Shown: positions 1 through 7,285 of the stretch, in pieces
How positions within the stretch are numbered: position 1 is the stretch's first letter
How the letters are laid out: every line of letters begins with the position of its first letter
Source: Chryseobacterium daecheongense
Lineage (GTDB): Bacteria; Bacteroidota; Bacteroidia; Flavobacteriales; Weeksellaceae
DNA length: 64,000 bases
NCBI GenBank assembly: GCA_027920525.1
Contig: CP115858.1
Coordinates: 3,038,001-3,102,000 of the forward strand
Direction of reading: 5' to 3'
Notes under the pieces: model-generated
What the model was told of the DNA's origin: nothing
The model's database searches: none
What the model saw: only the letters and a program-made list of their open reading frames with translations
Position numbers and translations under genes: made by a program

Positions 1-53
1 ATTTTTAAAATCAAGCAGACAAAAAGTGTAAATTCACATCAAAATATTTGAAA

Positions 54-290
54 ATGATACCATTAACTTTTTTGGAAGGGGGCAATTATGCCGGTGTCTT
101 TATAATGGTCATTGCGATCATTATTTTTGGAGCCTTATTTGTTTCTTTTATTGCCACTTTATTTGTAAAAATCATTTATGAATTAAAAGATGGAAGGAAA
201 TTTTCGAAAAAACAATTCATACAGACCATGGTTATCTGTTTGTTGATCTGTGGACTGATCAGCGGATATATTTGTGGTGGAGGACTTTAA
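54..290 (+). CDS. Small two-helix membrane protein, function unknown
   Basis: Unrecognised 78-residue membrane protein. Two hydrophobic stretches (about residues 12-41 and 56-74) flank a basic loop (KDGRKFSKKQF), and the protein ends in a glycine-rich tail (CGGGL). A TTG at 48 is in frame, but the ATG at 54 is the more ordinary start. It ends nine bases before the radical SAM gene on the same strand, so the two are probably one transcript. A membrane partner for that enzyme is only a guess from adjacency; nothing in the sequence gives a function. Confidence 0.6.
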   Translation: MIPLTFLEGGNYAGVFIMVIAIIIFGALFVSFIATLFVKIIYELKDGRKFSKKQFIQTMVICLLICGLISGYICGGGL

Positions 291-299
291 AATTACATT

Positions 300-1703
300 A
301 TGCCGGTAAGAAATTATACCTATTACGATTATACAATAAGCCTTTGCCCCGAATGCCTTAAAAGAGTGGGAGCTAAGGTTATTATAGAGGATGAAGCCGT
401 TTTCATGACTAAACGGTGTCCTGATCACGGGTTTTTCAAAACAAAAATTGCCTCGGATGTTCAGTACTATAAAAACATCCGAAACTATAATAAAGCTTCG
501 GAGATGCCTTTGCATTTTGGTACGGATGTAGAATATGGTTGTCCTTATGACTGCGGACTCTGTGTGGATCATGAACAGCACAGCTGTCTTTCTATCGTAG
601 AAGTTACAGATCGTTGTAACCTTACTTGCCCCACATGCTACGCAATGTCATCACCCCATTACGGAAGCCACCGGAGCCTGGAAGAAATCGAAGCGATGTT
701 TGATATCATTGTAAAAAATGAAGGAGAGCCGGATGTTGTACAGATCAGTGGAGGAGAGCCAACCATTCATCCTGAGTTTTTTAAGATCATGGATATTGCA
801 AAGACAAAGCCGATCAAGCATTTAATGTTAAATACCAATGGAGTAAGGATAGCGAATGATCCTGGTTTTGCTGAAAAATTAGCCACATATGCTCCCGAGT
901 TTGAGGTTTATCTTCAGTTTGATTCCTTTAAACCGGAGGTTTTAATGGATTTCAGAGGGAAAGATCTTACTGATGTCAGAATGAAGGCTCTTGAAAAGCT
1001 GAATGAATTAAATCTTTCCACGACATTAGTTATCGTACTCCAAAAGGACAAAAATATTGATGAAATAGGAAAGATCATTGATTTTGCCTTAAAACAGAAA
1101 TGTGTGCGGGGAATTACATTTCAGCCCGTTGAGATAGCAGGGAGGAACAGAGAAGACTCTGCTTATGAAAAAATTACGTTAACAGAAGTAAGACAAGAGA
1201 TCCTGAATCAGTTTCCGTTGCTTAATTCAGATGATATTATTCCGGTTCCCTGTAATCCGGATGCCTTGGCAATGGGATATATCTTAAAGCTGGAGGGTGA
1301 AATTATTCCTTTAACCCGATATATCAATCCGGCTGATTTACTGAATAATGAATCCAGAAACACGATTGTCTATGAACAGGATGCCGGGCTTCATATGCAG
1401 CTTTTGGATATTTTCAGTACAGGAATTTCCGTAGATAAAGTAAAACCTAAAGTGAACCAGTTACTCTGCTGTCTTCCTGAAGTTTCAGCTCCTGATCTCG
1501 ATTATGATAATCTCTTTAGGATCATTATTATGAACTTTATGGATGCCCATGATTTTGATGTTCGTGCGGTTAAAAAATCCTGCGTGCACATCGTTAACAA
1601 AGACCTGAAATTAATCCCTTTTGAAACCATGAATCTTTTCTACCGTGATGGAAAAAAAGAATACCTTGAAGAACTGAGAAAAGAGGATAAAGTACTTTTT
1701 TGA
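300..1703 (+). CDS. Radical SAM enzyme of the MJ0619/tetraether-synthase type (COG1964-like)
   Basis: 467-residue radical SAM protein. The canonical CxxxCxxC that binds the SAM-cleaving 4Fe-4S cluster is at C106, C110, C113 (CNLTCPTC), followed by the glycine motif SGGEPT. It carries many more cysteines: CPEC at 16-19, C40, and a second CxxxCxxC at C81, C85, C88 plus C96, then VPCNPD and LLCCLPE in the C-terminal half. As I recall, archaeal MJ0619 and tetraether synthase Tes have a rubredoxin-type iron and several 4Fe-4S clusters, and this cysteine layout resembles them. Those enzymes activate unreactive C-H bonds, Tes in joining lipid chains. The substrate here is unknown. It probably shares a transcript with the small membrane protein just upstream. 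Class is confident; function is not. Confidence 0.8.
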   Translation: MPVRNYTYYDYTISLCPECLKRVGAKVIIEDEAVFMTKRCPDHGFFKTKIASDVQYYKNIRNYNKASEMPLHFGTDVEYGCPYDCGLCVDHEQHSCLSIVEVTDRCNLTCPTCYAMSSPHYGSHRSLEEIEAMFDIIVKNEGEPDVVQISGGEPTIHPEFFKIMDIAKTKPIKHLMLNTNGVRIANDPGFAEKLATYAPEFEVYLQFDSFKPEVLMDFRGKDLTDVRMKALEKLNELNLSTTLVIVLQKDKNIDEIGKIIDFALKQKCVRGITFQPVEIAGRNREDSAYEKITLTEVRQEILNQFPLLNSDDIIPVPCNPDALAMGYILKLEGEIIPLTRYINPADLLNNESRNTIVYEQDAGLHMQLLDIFSTGISVDKVKPKVNQLLCCLPEVSAPDLDYDNLFRIIIMNFMDAHDFDVRAVKKSCVHIVNKDLKLIPFETMNLFYRDGKKEYLEELRKEDKVLF

Positions 1704-1757
1704 GAATCTGACTTGTTATATACACTTTGATTAAACAAAATCAGCAAGAAATAAAAA

Positions 1758-1785
1758 GGGGTGAAAAACTATCGTTTAACACCCC
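1758..1785 (-). terminator. Intrinsic terminator of the surE/acetyltransferase unit
   Basis: GGGGTG (1758-1763) pairs with CACCCC (1780-1785). Read on the minus strand the stem is followed by TTTTTATTT. The loop contains the acetyltransferase stop codon at 1769-1771, so coding sequence and terminator overlap. Confidence 0.6.
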
Positions 1786-2431
1786 ATAAATTGATCTTTC
1801 CCCTGTGACCGAATCCTAACTTATCGTAAAGTTTTTTGGCTCCCATATTGCTTTCCGCTACATGGAGAAACGGGGTTTTGTTATCATCAAATATTTTTCC
1901 TGAAACAAAAGCAACAAGTTGTTTTGCATAGCCTTTTCCCAGGTAATCCGTATCGGTAATCACGGCACTTACTTCAGTCATATCGTCCATCTGCATTCTT
2001 TCACCTGTTACGGCAACCAGTTTTTCATCTTTAAAAATTCCAAAATAGCGGCCAAGTTCCGGTGTTCTCTTTTTAAAATAATAAGGATAAAATTTCAGGA
2101 TAAAATCGTTAAGTTCCTTCTGATTTTCCTCTGTAATAAGGACAATATCTTCTGTAAAGTCGATTTCTATTTTATTTTCCAAAACATACTGATCACAGAC
2201 AAGCTGAGATAATGCAGTTGCAAAGTTAACTGTGGGTTTAGCGCCAAAAACAAGAAAATCATCACAGATTTTTGCATATTCTGCAATATCTTCTTCTTTT
2301 CCTATGTCGGATGCGCCCCCAAAAGCAGCAACCTCAGGATTGTAAAATTTAGAATTTCCAAAGTTTAAGCAAAACTTTTTATGGTATTCATTAAGTGAAT
2401 GATAAACAGGATTGTCTAGCTTACCGTACAT
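1769..2431 (-). CDS. GNAT-family N-acetyltransferase
   Basis: 220-residue protein whose C-terminal half (about residues 125-218) has the GNAT fold pattern: a strand with GIFKDEKLVAVTGER, then the acetyl-CoA-binding stretch YLGKGYAKQLVAF and the terminal helix region ESNMGAKKLYDKLGFGHRG. The N-terminal half is a less conserved extension. Such enzymes move an acetyl group from acetyl-CoA to an amine; the acceptor cannot be told from sequence. The start codon overlaps the surE stop by one base (TAATG), which indicates translational coupling and one transcript with surE. A terminator stem surrounds its stop codon. Confidence 0.8.
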   Translation of the reverse strand: MYGKLDNPVYHSLNEYHKKFCLNFGNSKFYNPEVAAFGGASDIGKEEDIAEYAKICDDFLVFGAKPTVNFATALSQLVCDQYVLENKIEIDFTEDIVLITEENQKELNDFILKFYPYYFKKRTPELGRYFGIFKDEKLVAVTGERMQMDDMTEVSAVITDTDYLGKGYAKQLVAFVSGKIFDDNKTPFLHVAESNMGAKKLYDKLGFGHRGKINLWGVKR

Positions 2432-3201
2432 TAGTCAAAATTCATTACCTCTTCCAGGGTTTTCATATATTCGTAGGCTGTTAAATCAAACTTTACGGGA
2501 ACAATGGAAATATATCCGTTAGCCAAAGCTGTTTCGTCAGCATCCTCAGACTCGTCCATATTGTTGAAATACCCTGTCAGCCAATAGTATTTTTTTCCGT
2601 GCGGATTGACCCTTTCGTCAAAGCTTTCTTCCCATTTCGCATGTGCCTGTTTACATACTTTAATCCCTTTTATTTCTTGAGCCGGAAGTTTTGGAATGTT
2701 TACGTTCAGAACGATCCCTCGTGGCATTGGGTTTTCCAAGGTTCTTTTTACAATATTCTGAATGAACTCTTTAGCCTGCGTAAAGTCTGCTTCCCAGCTA
2801 AAGTCGAGCAGCGAAAATCCGATAGCAGGAATTCCTTCTACACCTGCTTCTACGGCCGCAGACATGGTCCCTGAATAAATAACATTAATCGATGAATTAG
2901 CTCCATGATTAATGCCGGAAACCACGATATCAGGTCTTCTTTTCAATATTTTGTCAAGGGCCATTTTTACACAGTCAACAGGGGTGCCACTACAGGAAAA
3001 ATCCTGCTGCGGGCCATCAAGGTTTACTTCTTCATAACTTAAGGTAGAATTGATCGTAATTGCATGTCCTTTACCACTTTGTGGAGAATTGGGAGCTACT
3101 ACGATTACTTCGCCTATTTCATTCATAAAATTGACTAGATTTCTGATACCAGGTGCTGTAATTCCATCATCATTAGTAACCAGAATAAGAGGTCTTTCCA
3201 T
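2431..3201 (-). CDS. surE: 5'/3'-nucleotidase SurE
   Basis: 256 residues, the usual length for SurE, a metal-dependent phosphatase that dephosphorylates nucleoside monophosphates in the cytoplasm and is linked to stationary-phase survival. The N-terminal metal-binding TNDDG is at residues 9-13, followed by the family motifs APNSPQSGKGHAIT (metal-binding Ser) and SGINHGANS (metal-binding Asn), then YSGTMSAAVEA. It is the first gene of a two-gene minus-strand unit with the downstream GNAT protein. A minus-7 box lies at 3220-3227. Confidence 0.95.
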   Translation of the reverse strand: MERPLILVTNDDGITAPGIRNLVNFMNEIGEVIVVAPNSPQSGKGHAITINSTLSYEEVNLDGPQQDFSCSGTPVDCVKMALDKILKRRPDIVVSGINHGANSSINVIYSGTMSAAVEAGVEGIPAIGFSLLDFSWEADFTQAKEFIQNIVKRTLENPMPRGIVLNVNIPKLPAQEIKGIKVCKQAHAKWEESFDERVNPHGKKYYWLTGYFNNMDESEDADETALANGYISIVPVKFDLTAYEYMKTLEEVMNFD

Positions 3202-3219
3202 AAAAAAATTTTATTTTAA

Positions 3220-3227
3220 CAAAAATA
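3220..3227 (-). promoter_or_regulatory. Bacteroidota minus-7 box for surE
   Basis: CAAAAATA on the plus strand reads TATTTTTG on the minus strand, an exact TAnnTTTG, 19 bases upstream of the surE start. I see no clear TTTG minus-33 partner. Confidence 0.45.
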
Positions 3228-3347
3228 CTTAAAACTATCCGATATTTGTAAATAAGGTATTAAATTTGATAGTTTGTAACAGTAATTTAAATGTTACTAC
3301 TAATTTATATATTTTAGAAAAAAATTAATAAAATACATTAAAGATTT

Positions 3348-5477
3348 ATGTGGAAAAATTTTAAACTTAATAAATTTTTACTCCTAATTCCATTGACAAG
3401 TCTAATGTTTTGTTTCAACTCGCCTAAGAATGACGATGAAAAGATGCAGACGATAATGGTGAGCGTGAAAAATACACTTTCTTATTTGCACTACAGCCCA
3501 AAACCTATTAATGATGCCTACTCAAAAGATGTTTATAAGCATTATTTTGAATTGGTAGATCCTGCAAAAAGATATTTTCTTCAGTCGGATATGGATGAAT
3601 TCAGTAAACACGAAACAAAGCTGGATGATTATCTGAACCTTGGAGACCTTACTTTCTATAAATTAACTATCGACAGATTATACCAAAGAGTGGATGAAAT
3701 TGACCAGATTACCCAGGACATTTTCAGCAAGCCTATTAATCTGGAAGAAGATGAAACCCTTACACTGGAACCAAAACTTAAAAAGGTACCCGCGAATAAG
3801 CAAGAGCAGTATAACGAATGGAGAAAATTCATCAAATACAATATCCTTCAGGAAATTGAGTCGATGAACAGTAAGGAACAGGCTCAGAAAGAGAAAAAAG
3901 ATTCTGTACAAAAATATAATCTGAAAGATACCATCAAGCTTCAGATCCTTACTCCTGACCAGAAAAGGATAAAAGCAACAGATGAAGTTAAAGATCTTGT
4001 AAAAGAAACTTTTACAAGGTTTAAGAAAAGAAAGAAAATGGATTGGTTTACAGTATACATGAATGCTTATACTGAAGTTTTTGATCCGCACACCAACTAT
4101 TATTCTCCAAAAGACAAAGAAGACTTCGATACTCAGTTTGCAGGAAAAGTGATTGGTATTGGGGCGATTATCCAGGAGAAAAAAGGGAATCTTTATCTGG
4201 GGGCTTTAACCATAGGAGCTCCGGCCTGGAAATCCAAGCAGCTTTCAGAAGGAGATAAGATCCTGAAAGTAAAATCCAAGCCAAAAGAAGATGCCGTAAA
4301 TGTAGTGGGAATGCTTTCTGACGAAGCTGTAAGACTGATCAGAGGGGAAAAAGGAACTCCGGTAACTCTTACGGTACAGAAAAAAGATGGAACGATTAAA
4401 GAAGTTACGATGATCCGTGAGGAAGTAGCGATTGAAGATACATTCGCAAGAAGTATTGTGGTTAATGCTCCAAATGGAAAAAAATATGGTTTTATCAATC
4501 TGCCGAGCTTCAATGCTGATTTCGAAGATGCTAAGGGAAGAAACGCTTCAGATGACATTAAAAATGAAATCATTAAACTAAAGGCTCAGAACATTGAAGG
4601 AATTGTTTTAGACCTGAGAAATAATGGAGGAGGTTCATTAACAGAAGTTGGTGATATCATGGGATTATTTATGAATGCAGGACCTTACGTACAGGTAAAA
4701 GATGGGAACGGTAAAATTCAGACGTTAAAAAACAAGAATGAAACTCCGATCTGGACAGGACCTTTGGTGATTATGCAGAATGAGCTTTCTGCCTCGGCTT
4801 CAGAAATTTTGGCCGGAGTAATGCAGGATTACGGAAGAGCAATGATTATTGGTTCTCCACAATCTTTTGGTAAAGGGACAGTTCAGACATTCGTAGACCT
4901 AAACAGATTCTTAAATACTGAAGATGATTTCGGATCACTGAAATTAACGATTCAGAAATTTTACAGAATTACGGGAGAATCTACCCAAAGAAAAGGAATT
5001 GTATCCGATATCCAGATGAAGGACTTCTTTACTTATGCTGAAATTGGAGAAAGATATGATGATTTTGCGCTGGCTTGGGATAAAATTCCTGGAACGCAAT
5101 TCCAAAAGTTAAATTATTTTGATATCAAAGCATTAGAGAAGGCTAGTAACGATAGAATGGCTAAAAACTCAAACTATCAGTTGTTATTGGAATCTGCTCA
5201 ATGGAGAGAGAAGCTGGATAAAGAGGAAACCATTACCCTTAATATTACGAAGTTTAATGAAGTCATGAAGCAGAGAAAAGCTCAGATTGAAAAATTCAAG
5301 GCACTCACTAAATTTGTAAACGGGTTACAATTCACCATGTATCCAAACGAGATCGAAAGAGAGAAAAAAGATGAAGCATTTAAGAAGAAATCTGAAATGT
5401 GGATCAAAAATCTTAAAAAAGATACCTACCTTCAGGAAGCAATGAACATTATTGCAGATATGAATGTAAAATCATAA
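3348..5477 (+). CDS. prc: Carboxy-terminal processing protease Prc/Tsp (S41)
   Basis: 709-residue periplasmic serine protease of the Tsp/Prc type, which degrades or trims proteins from their C-termini. An N-terminal signal segment (about residues 8-24, ending LMFC) is followed by the DUF3340-like helical region, a PDZ domain near residues 235-345 (GIGAIIQ, LSEGDKIL) and the S41 protease domain. The catalytic motif SASASE is at 481-486 and the catalytic lysine is K509 in FGKGTVQ. The C-terminal helical extension matches the long Tsp form rather than the short CtpA form. It is monocistronic with a strong terminator directly after it. Confidence 0.93.
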   Translation: MWKNFKLNKFLLLIPLTSLMFCFNSPKNDDEKMQTIMVSVKNTLSYLHYSPKPINDAYSKDVYKHYFELVDPAKRYFLQSDMDEFSKHETKLDDYLNLGDLTFYKLTIDRLYQRVDEIDQITQDIFSKPINLEEDETLTLEPKLKKVPANKQEQYNEWRKFIKYNILQEIESMNSKEQAQKEKKDSVQKYNLKDTIKLQILTPDQKRIKATDEVKDLVKETFTRFKKRKKMDWFTVYMNAYTEVFDPHTNYYSPKDKEDFDTQFAGKVIGIGAIIQEKKGNLYLGALTIGAPAWKSKQLSEGDKILKVKSKPKEDAVNVVGMLSDEAVRLIRGEKGTPVTLTVQKKDGTIKEVTMIREEVAIEDTFARSIVVNAPNGKKYGFINLPSFNADFEDAKGRNASDDIKNEIIKLKAQNIEGIVLDLRNNGGGSLTEVGDIMGLFMNAGPYVQVKDGNGKIQTLKNKNETPIWTGPLVIMQNELSASASEILAGVMQDYGRAMIIGSPQSFGKGTVQTFVDLNRFLNTEDDFGSLKLTIQKFYRITGESTQRKGIVSDIQMKDFFTYAEIGERYDDFALAWDKIPGTQFQKLNYFDIKALEKASNDRMAKNSNYQLLLESAQWREKLDKEETITLNITKFNEVMKQRKAQIEKFKALTKFVNGLQFTMYPNEIEREKKDEAFKKKSEMWIKNLKKDTYLQEAMNIIADMNVKS

Positions 5478-5479
5478 AA

Positions 5480-5512
5480 AATAACCCGGCTCTGATAGCC
5501 GGGTTATTTTTT
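5480..5512 (+). terminator. Intrinsic terminator after prc
   Basis: Twelve-base arms, AATAACCCGGCT (5480-5491) and AGCCGGGTTATT (5497-5508), with a five-base loop and a following T tract. It starts two bases after the prc stop codon. Confidence 0.9.
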
Positions 5513-5550
5513 ATAAACCTTTCAATGAATTTCCATAAATAAATTGGTAA

Positions 5551-5588
5551 AAATACAAACGGAAACCATTAGGTTTCCGTTTGTATTT
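5551..5588. terminator. Perfect 17-bp stem-loop between prc and sodC
   Basis: Positions 5551-5567 are the exact reverse complement of 5572-5588, with loop ATTA. T-rich tails occur on both strands, so it can act as a bidirectional terminator. It is the likely terminator of sodC, which ends at 5636 on the minus strand. Confidence 0.75.
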
Positions 5589-5608
5589 AATAAGCCGTAC
5601 GGCTTATT
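5589..5608. repeat. 20-bp perfect palindrome
   Basis: AATAAGCCG, TA centre, CGGCTTATT; it abuts the 5551-5588 stem-loop. It could be a second terminator element for sodC. Confidence 0.6.
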
Positions 5609-5635
5609 TGTGTTGTAATAATCAAGCTTTACATT

Positions 5636-6139
5636 TTACTTGATCTCCACACATCCTACACGTCCACCGGCATTTCCGGTTGGTTGGGTATGGAAATCAT
5701 CCTTGTCTGCATGGATGATCAGACCTTTTCCAATAATATTCTTGGATTCATCAGTACATCCTAAACACCATTTGTTGGTTTTAAACGTAAGTGTTGCTGT
5801 TCCGCTCTGATCCGCTACAAGGTTACCAATGTCTCCCATATGGAAGTGTTCAGCTCCCCACTTTCCATGATCATCTTTCGCAGGATTCCAGTGTCCGCCT
5901 GTAGAAGTTCCGTCAGCAGCTGAACAATCTCCTTTTTCATGGATGTGTACAGCGTGGATTCCCGGTGTTAAATTCGTTACATCAAGTTTCATGATAACTT
6001 CATCACCTTTCTGCGTAAACTTGGCTGTACCTCCTGTCTGTGTTCCGCTTTTTGCGTTAACCATATAGGTATTTGTTGTTCCACAAGAAACAGCAAATAA
6101 AGCCAGTCCTGTTAATAATACAAATTTTTGTAGCTTCAT
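5636..6139 (-). CDS. sodC: Cu/Zn superoxide dismutase, lipoprotein
   Basis: 167-residue enzyme converting superoxide to hydrogen peroxide and oxygen outside the cytoplasm. The signal peptide ends in a lipobox AVSC with acylated Cys19, so it should be membrane-anchored in the periplasm. Copper ligands are in HAVHIHEKGDC, metal-bridging and zinc ligands in the GGHWNP and HMGDIG regions, and the C-terminal signature is GNAGGRVGC, including the conserved Arg and the disulfide Cys. Single gene, convergent with prc and separated from it by stem-loops. Confidence 0.95.
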   Translation of the reverse strand: MKLQKFVLLTGLALFAVSCGTTNTYMVNAKSGTQTGGTAKFTQKGDEVIMKLDVTNLTPGIHAVHIHEKGDCSAADGTSTGGHWNPAKDDHGKWGAEHFHMGDIGNLVADQSGTATLTFKTNKWCLGCTDESKNIIGKGLIIHADKDDFHTQPTGNAGGRVGCVEIK

Positions 6140-6268
6140 TTTGAAATGATTTTAAGTGATTTTTTATAATTACCTAAATTTAGACATAATTTTTTAAAAC
6201 ACTTTATGATTCCGGTCTGTTTTCGGAAATCCCGCAATAAAAGACAAGTCTCATGTGTATAATCTCGG

Positions 6269-6276
6269 TATTTTTG
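6269..6276 (+). promoter_or_regulatory. Minus-7 box for the AraC-type regulator
   Basis: TATTTTTG, an exact TAnnTTTG, ends only 13 bases before the TTG start at 6290, implying a very short leader. No clear minus-33 element. Confidence 0.4.
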
Positions 6277-6289
6277 TAGAAAACAACCA

Positions 6290-7192
6290 TTGGAAGCGTA
6301 TAAAAAAAGGATCGTAAAGATCATCCGGTATATAGAAGATCACCTTGATTCTGAACTCAGTCTTGAAAAAGTAGCAGAACTGGGAGCGTATTCTCCTTTT
6401 CATTTTCACAGGGTTTTTAAGCTTATTACAGGGGAGACGCTTCAAAGCTATGTCATCAGAAAAAAAGCAGAAAAAAGCGCATTGTATCTTGCGGTAAGAA
6501 GGGAATTGGGCATTAAGGATATTTATATGGATCTTGGCTTTTCTAACCATTCGGCTTTCAATAAAACATTCAGGAAATATTACGGAAAATCACCATCCGA
6601 ATTTCGAAGGTCAGTCCCGGAAAATTTTCACAAGATTTTACCTATAGAGAGCAAGAACGGACAAATTGATACAATTTTTCACCAGTACATTTGCAATGTA
6701 GAAAACCTGCTAAACTGGAGAAAAATGAATATAGAAATTAAAGTAACCACCCTTAAAGAAATGCACCTGGCTTCAGTCATGAGCATTGGGATCAAAAACG
6801 TTGAACCTTCTTATGACATTCTTATAGAATGGGCCAGGCGAAAACATCTGTTTCCTAGAGATGATGTAAAAATGATATCGGTATATCATGATAGTTTTAA
6901 AGTGACACCTCCGGATAAAGTAAGGATCCACGCAGGAATGCTATTGGATGATAAGCTAAAAGAACAGGATGGAGAAGTTTTCCCGGAAACCATTGAAGCG
7001 GGAAGGATCATTGTAGGCAGCGGAGAGTTTACATTAGATGATTTTGAACAATGCTGGGTATCCCTTTTTATGTGGATGAATGAAAACCATTATACTTTTA
7101 GGAAATCTTACCCATTTGAAGTGTATCATTCGAATTTCAGGGAACATCCGGAAGGAAAGATGCATGTTGATTTTTGCATTCCGATACACTAA
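6290..7192 (+). CDS. AraC-family regulator with GyrI-like effector domain
   Basis: 300 residues. The N-terminal 105 or so hold the two helix-turn-helix motifs of AraC/Rob DNA-binding domains (LSLEKVAELGAYSPFHFHRVF and the second motif in DIYMDLGFSNHSAFNKTFRK). Residues about 140-300 look like a GyrI/Rob small-molecule-binding domain. The order (HTH first, effector domain last) is that of Rob and SoxS-like multidrug regulators. The start is a TTG: a stop at 6260 closes the frame upstream and no ATG lies between. It lies upstream of the TonB-dependent receptor but is separated from it by a hairpin, so control of that gene is possible, not shown. Confidence 0.88.
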   Translation: MEAYKKRIVKIIRYIEDHLDSELSLEKVAELGAYSPFHFHRVFKLITGETLQSYVIRKKAEKSALYLAVRRELGIKDIYMDLGFSNHSAFNKTFRKYYGKSPSEFRRSVPENFHKILPIESKNGQIDTIFHQYICNVENLLNWRKMNIEIKVTTLKEMHLASVMSIGIKNVEPSYDILIEWARRKHLFPRDDVKMISVYHDSFKVTPPDKVRIHAGMLLDDKLKEQDGEVFPETIEAGRIIVGSGEFTLDDFEQCWVSLFMWMNENHYTFRKSYPFEVYHSNFREHPEGKMHVDFCIPIH

Positions 7193-7200
7193 TTTCCCAC

Positions 7201-7267
7201 TCAGTATACAATCTATACCTTTCAGTCATATTTTTTTCACTGAAAGGTATTTTCTGTCCTATTTTTG
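7201..7267 (+). promoter_or_regulatory. Receptor promoter with two TCAGT repeats (candidate LytTR site)
   Basis: TCAGT at 7201-7205 and again at 7222-7226 (21-base period), then 33 bases to the minus-7 box TATTTTTG at 7260-7267. The same arrangement precedes the kinase gene and the 2TM gene pair. Confidence 0.6.
7215..7250. repeat. 12-bp inverted repeat upstream of the TonB receptor
   Basis: ATACCTTTCAGT (7215-7226) and its exact reverse complement at 7239-7250, loop of 12 bases. It may end the AraC-type transcript and also includes the second TCAGT operator repeat. The same 12-mer recurs at 9566-9577. Confidence 0.6.
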
Positions 7268-7285
7268 ATCCGAAAATTAACAACA

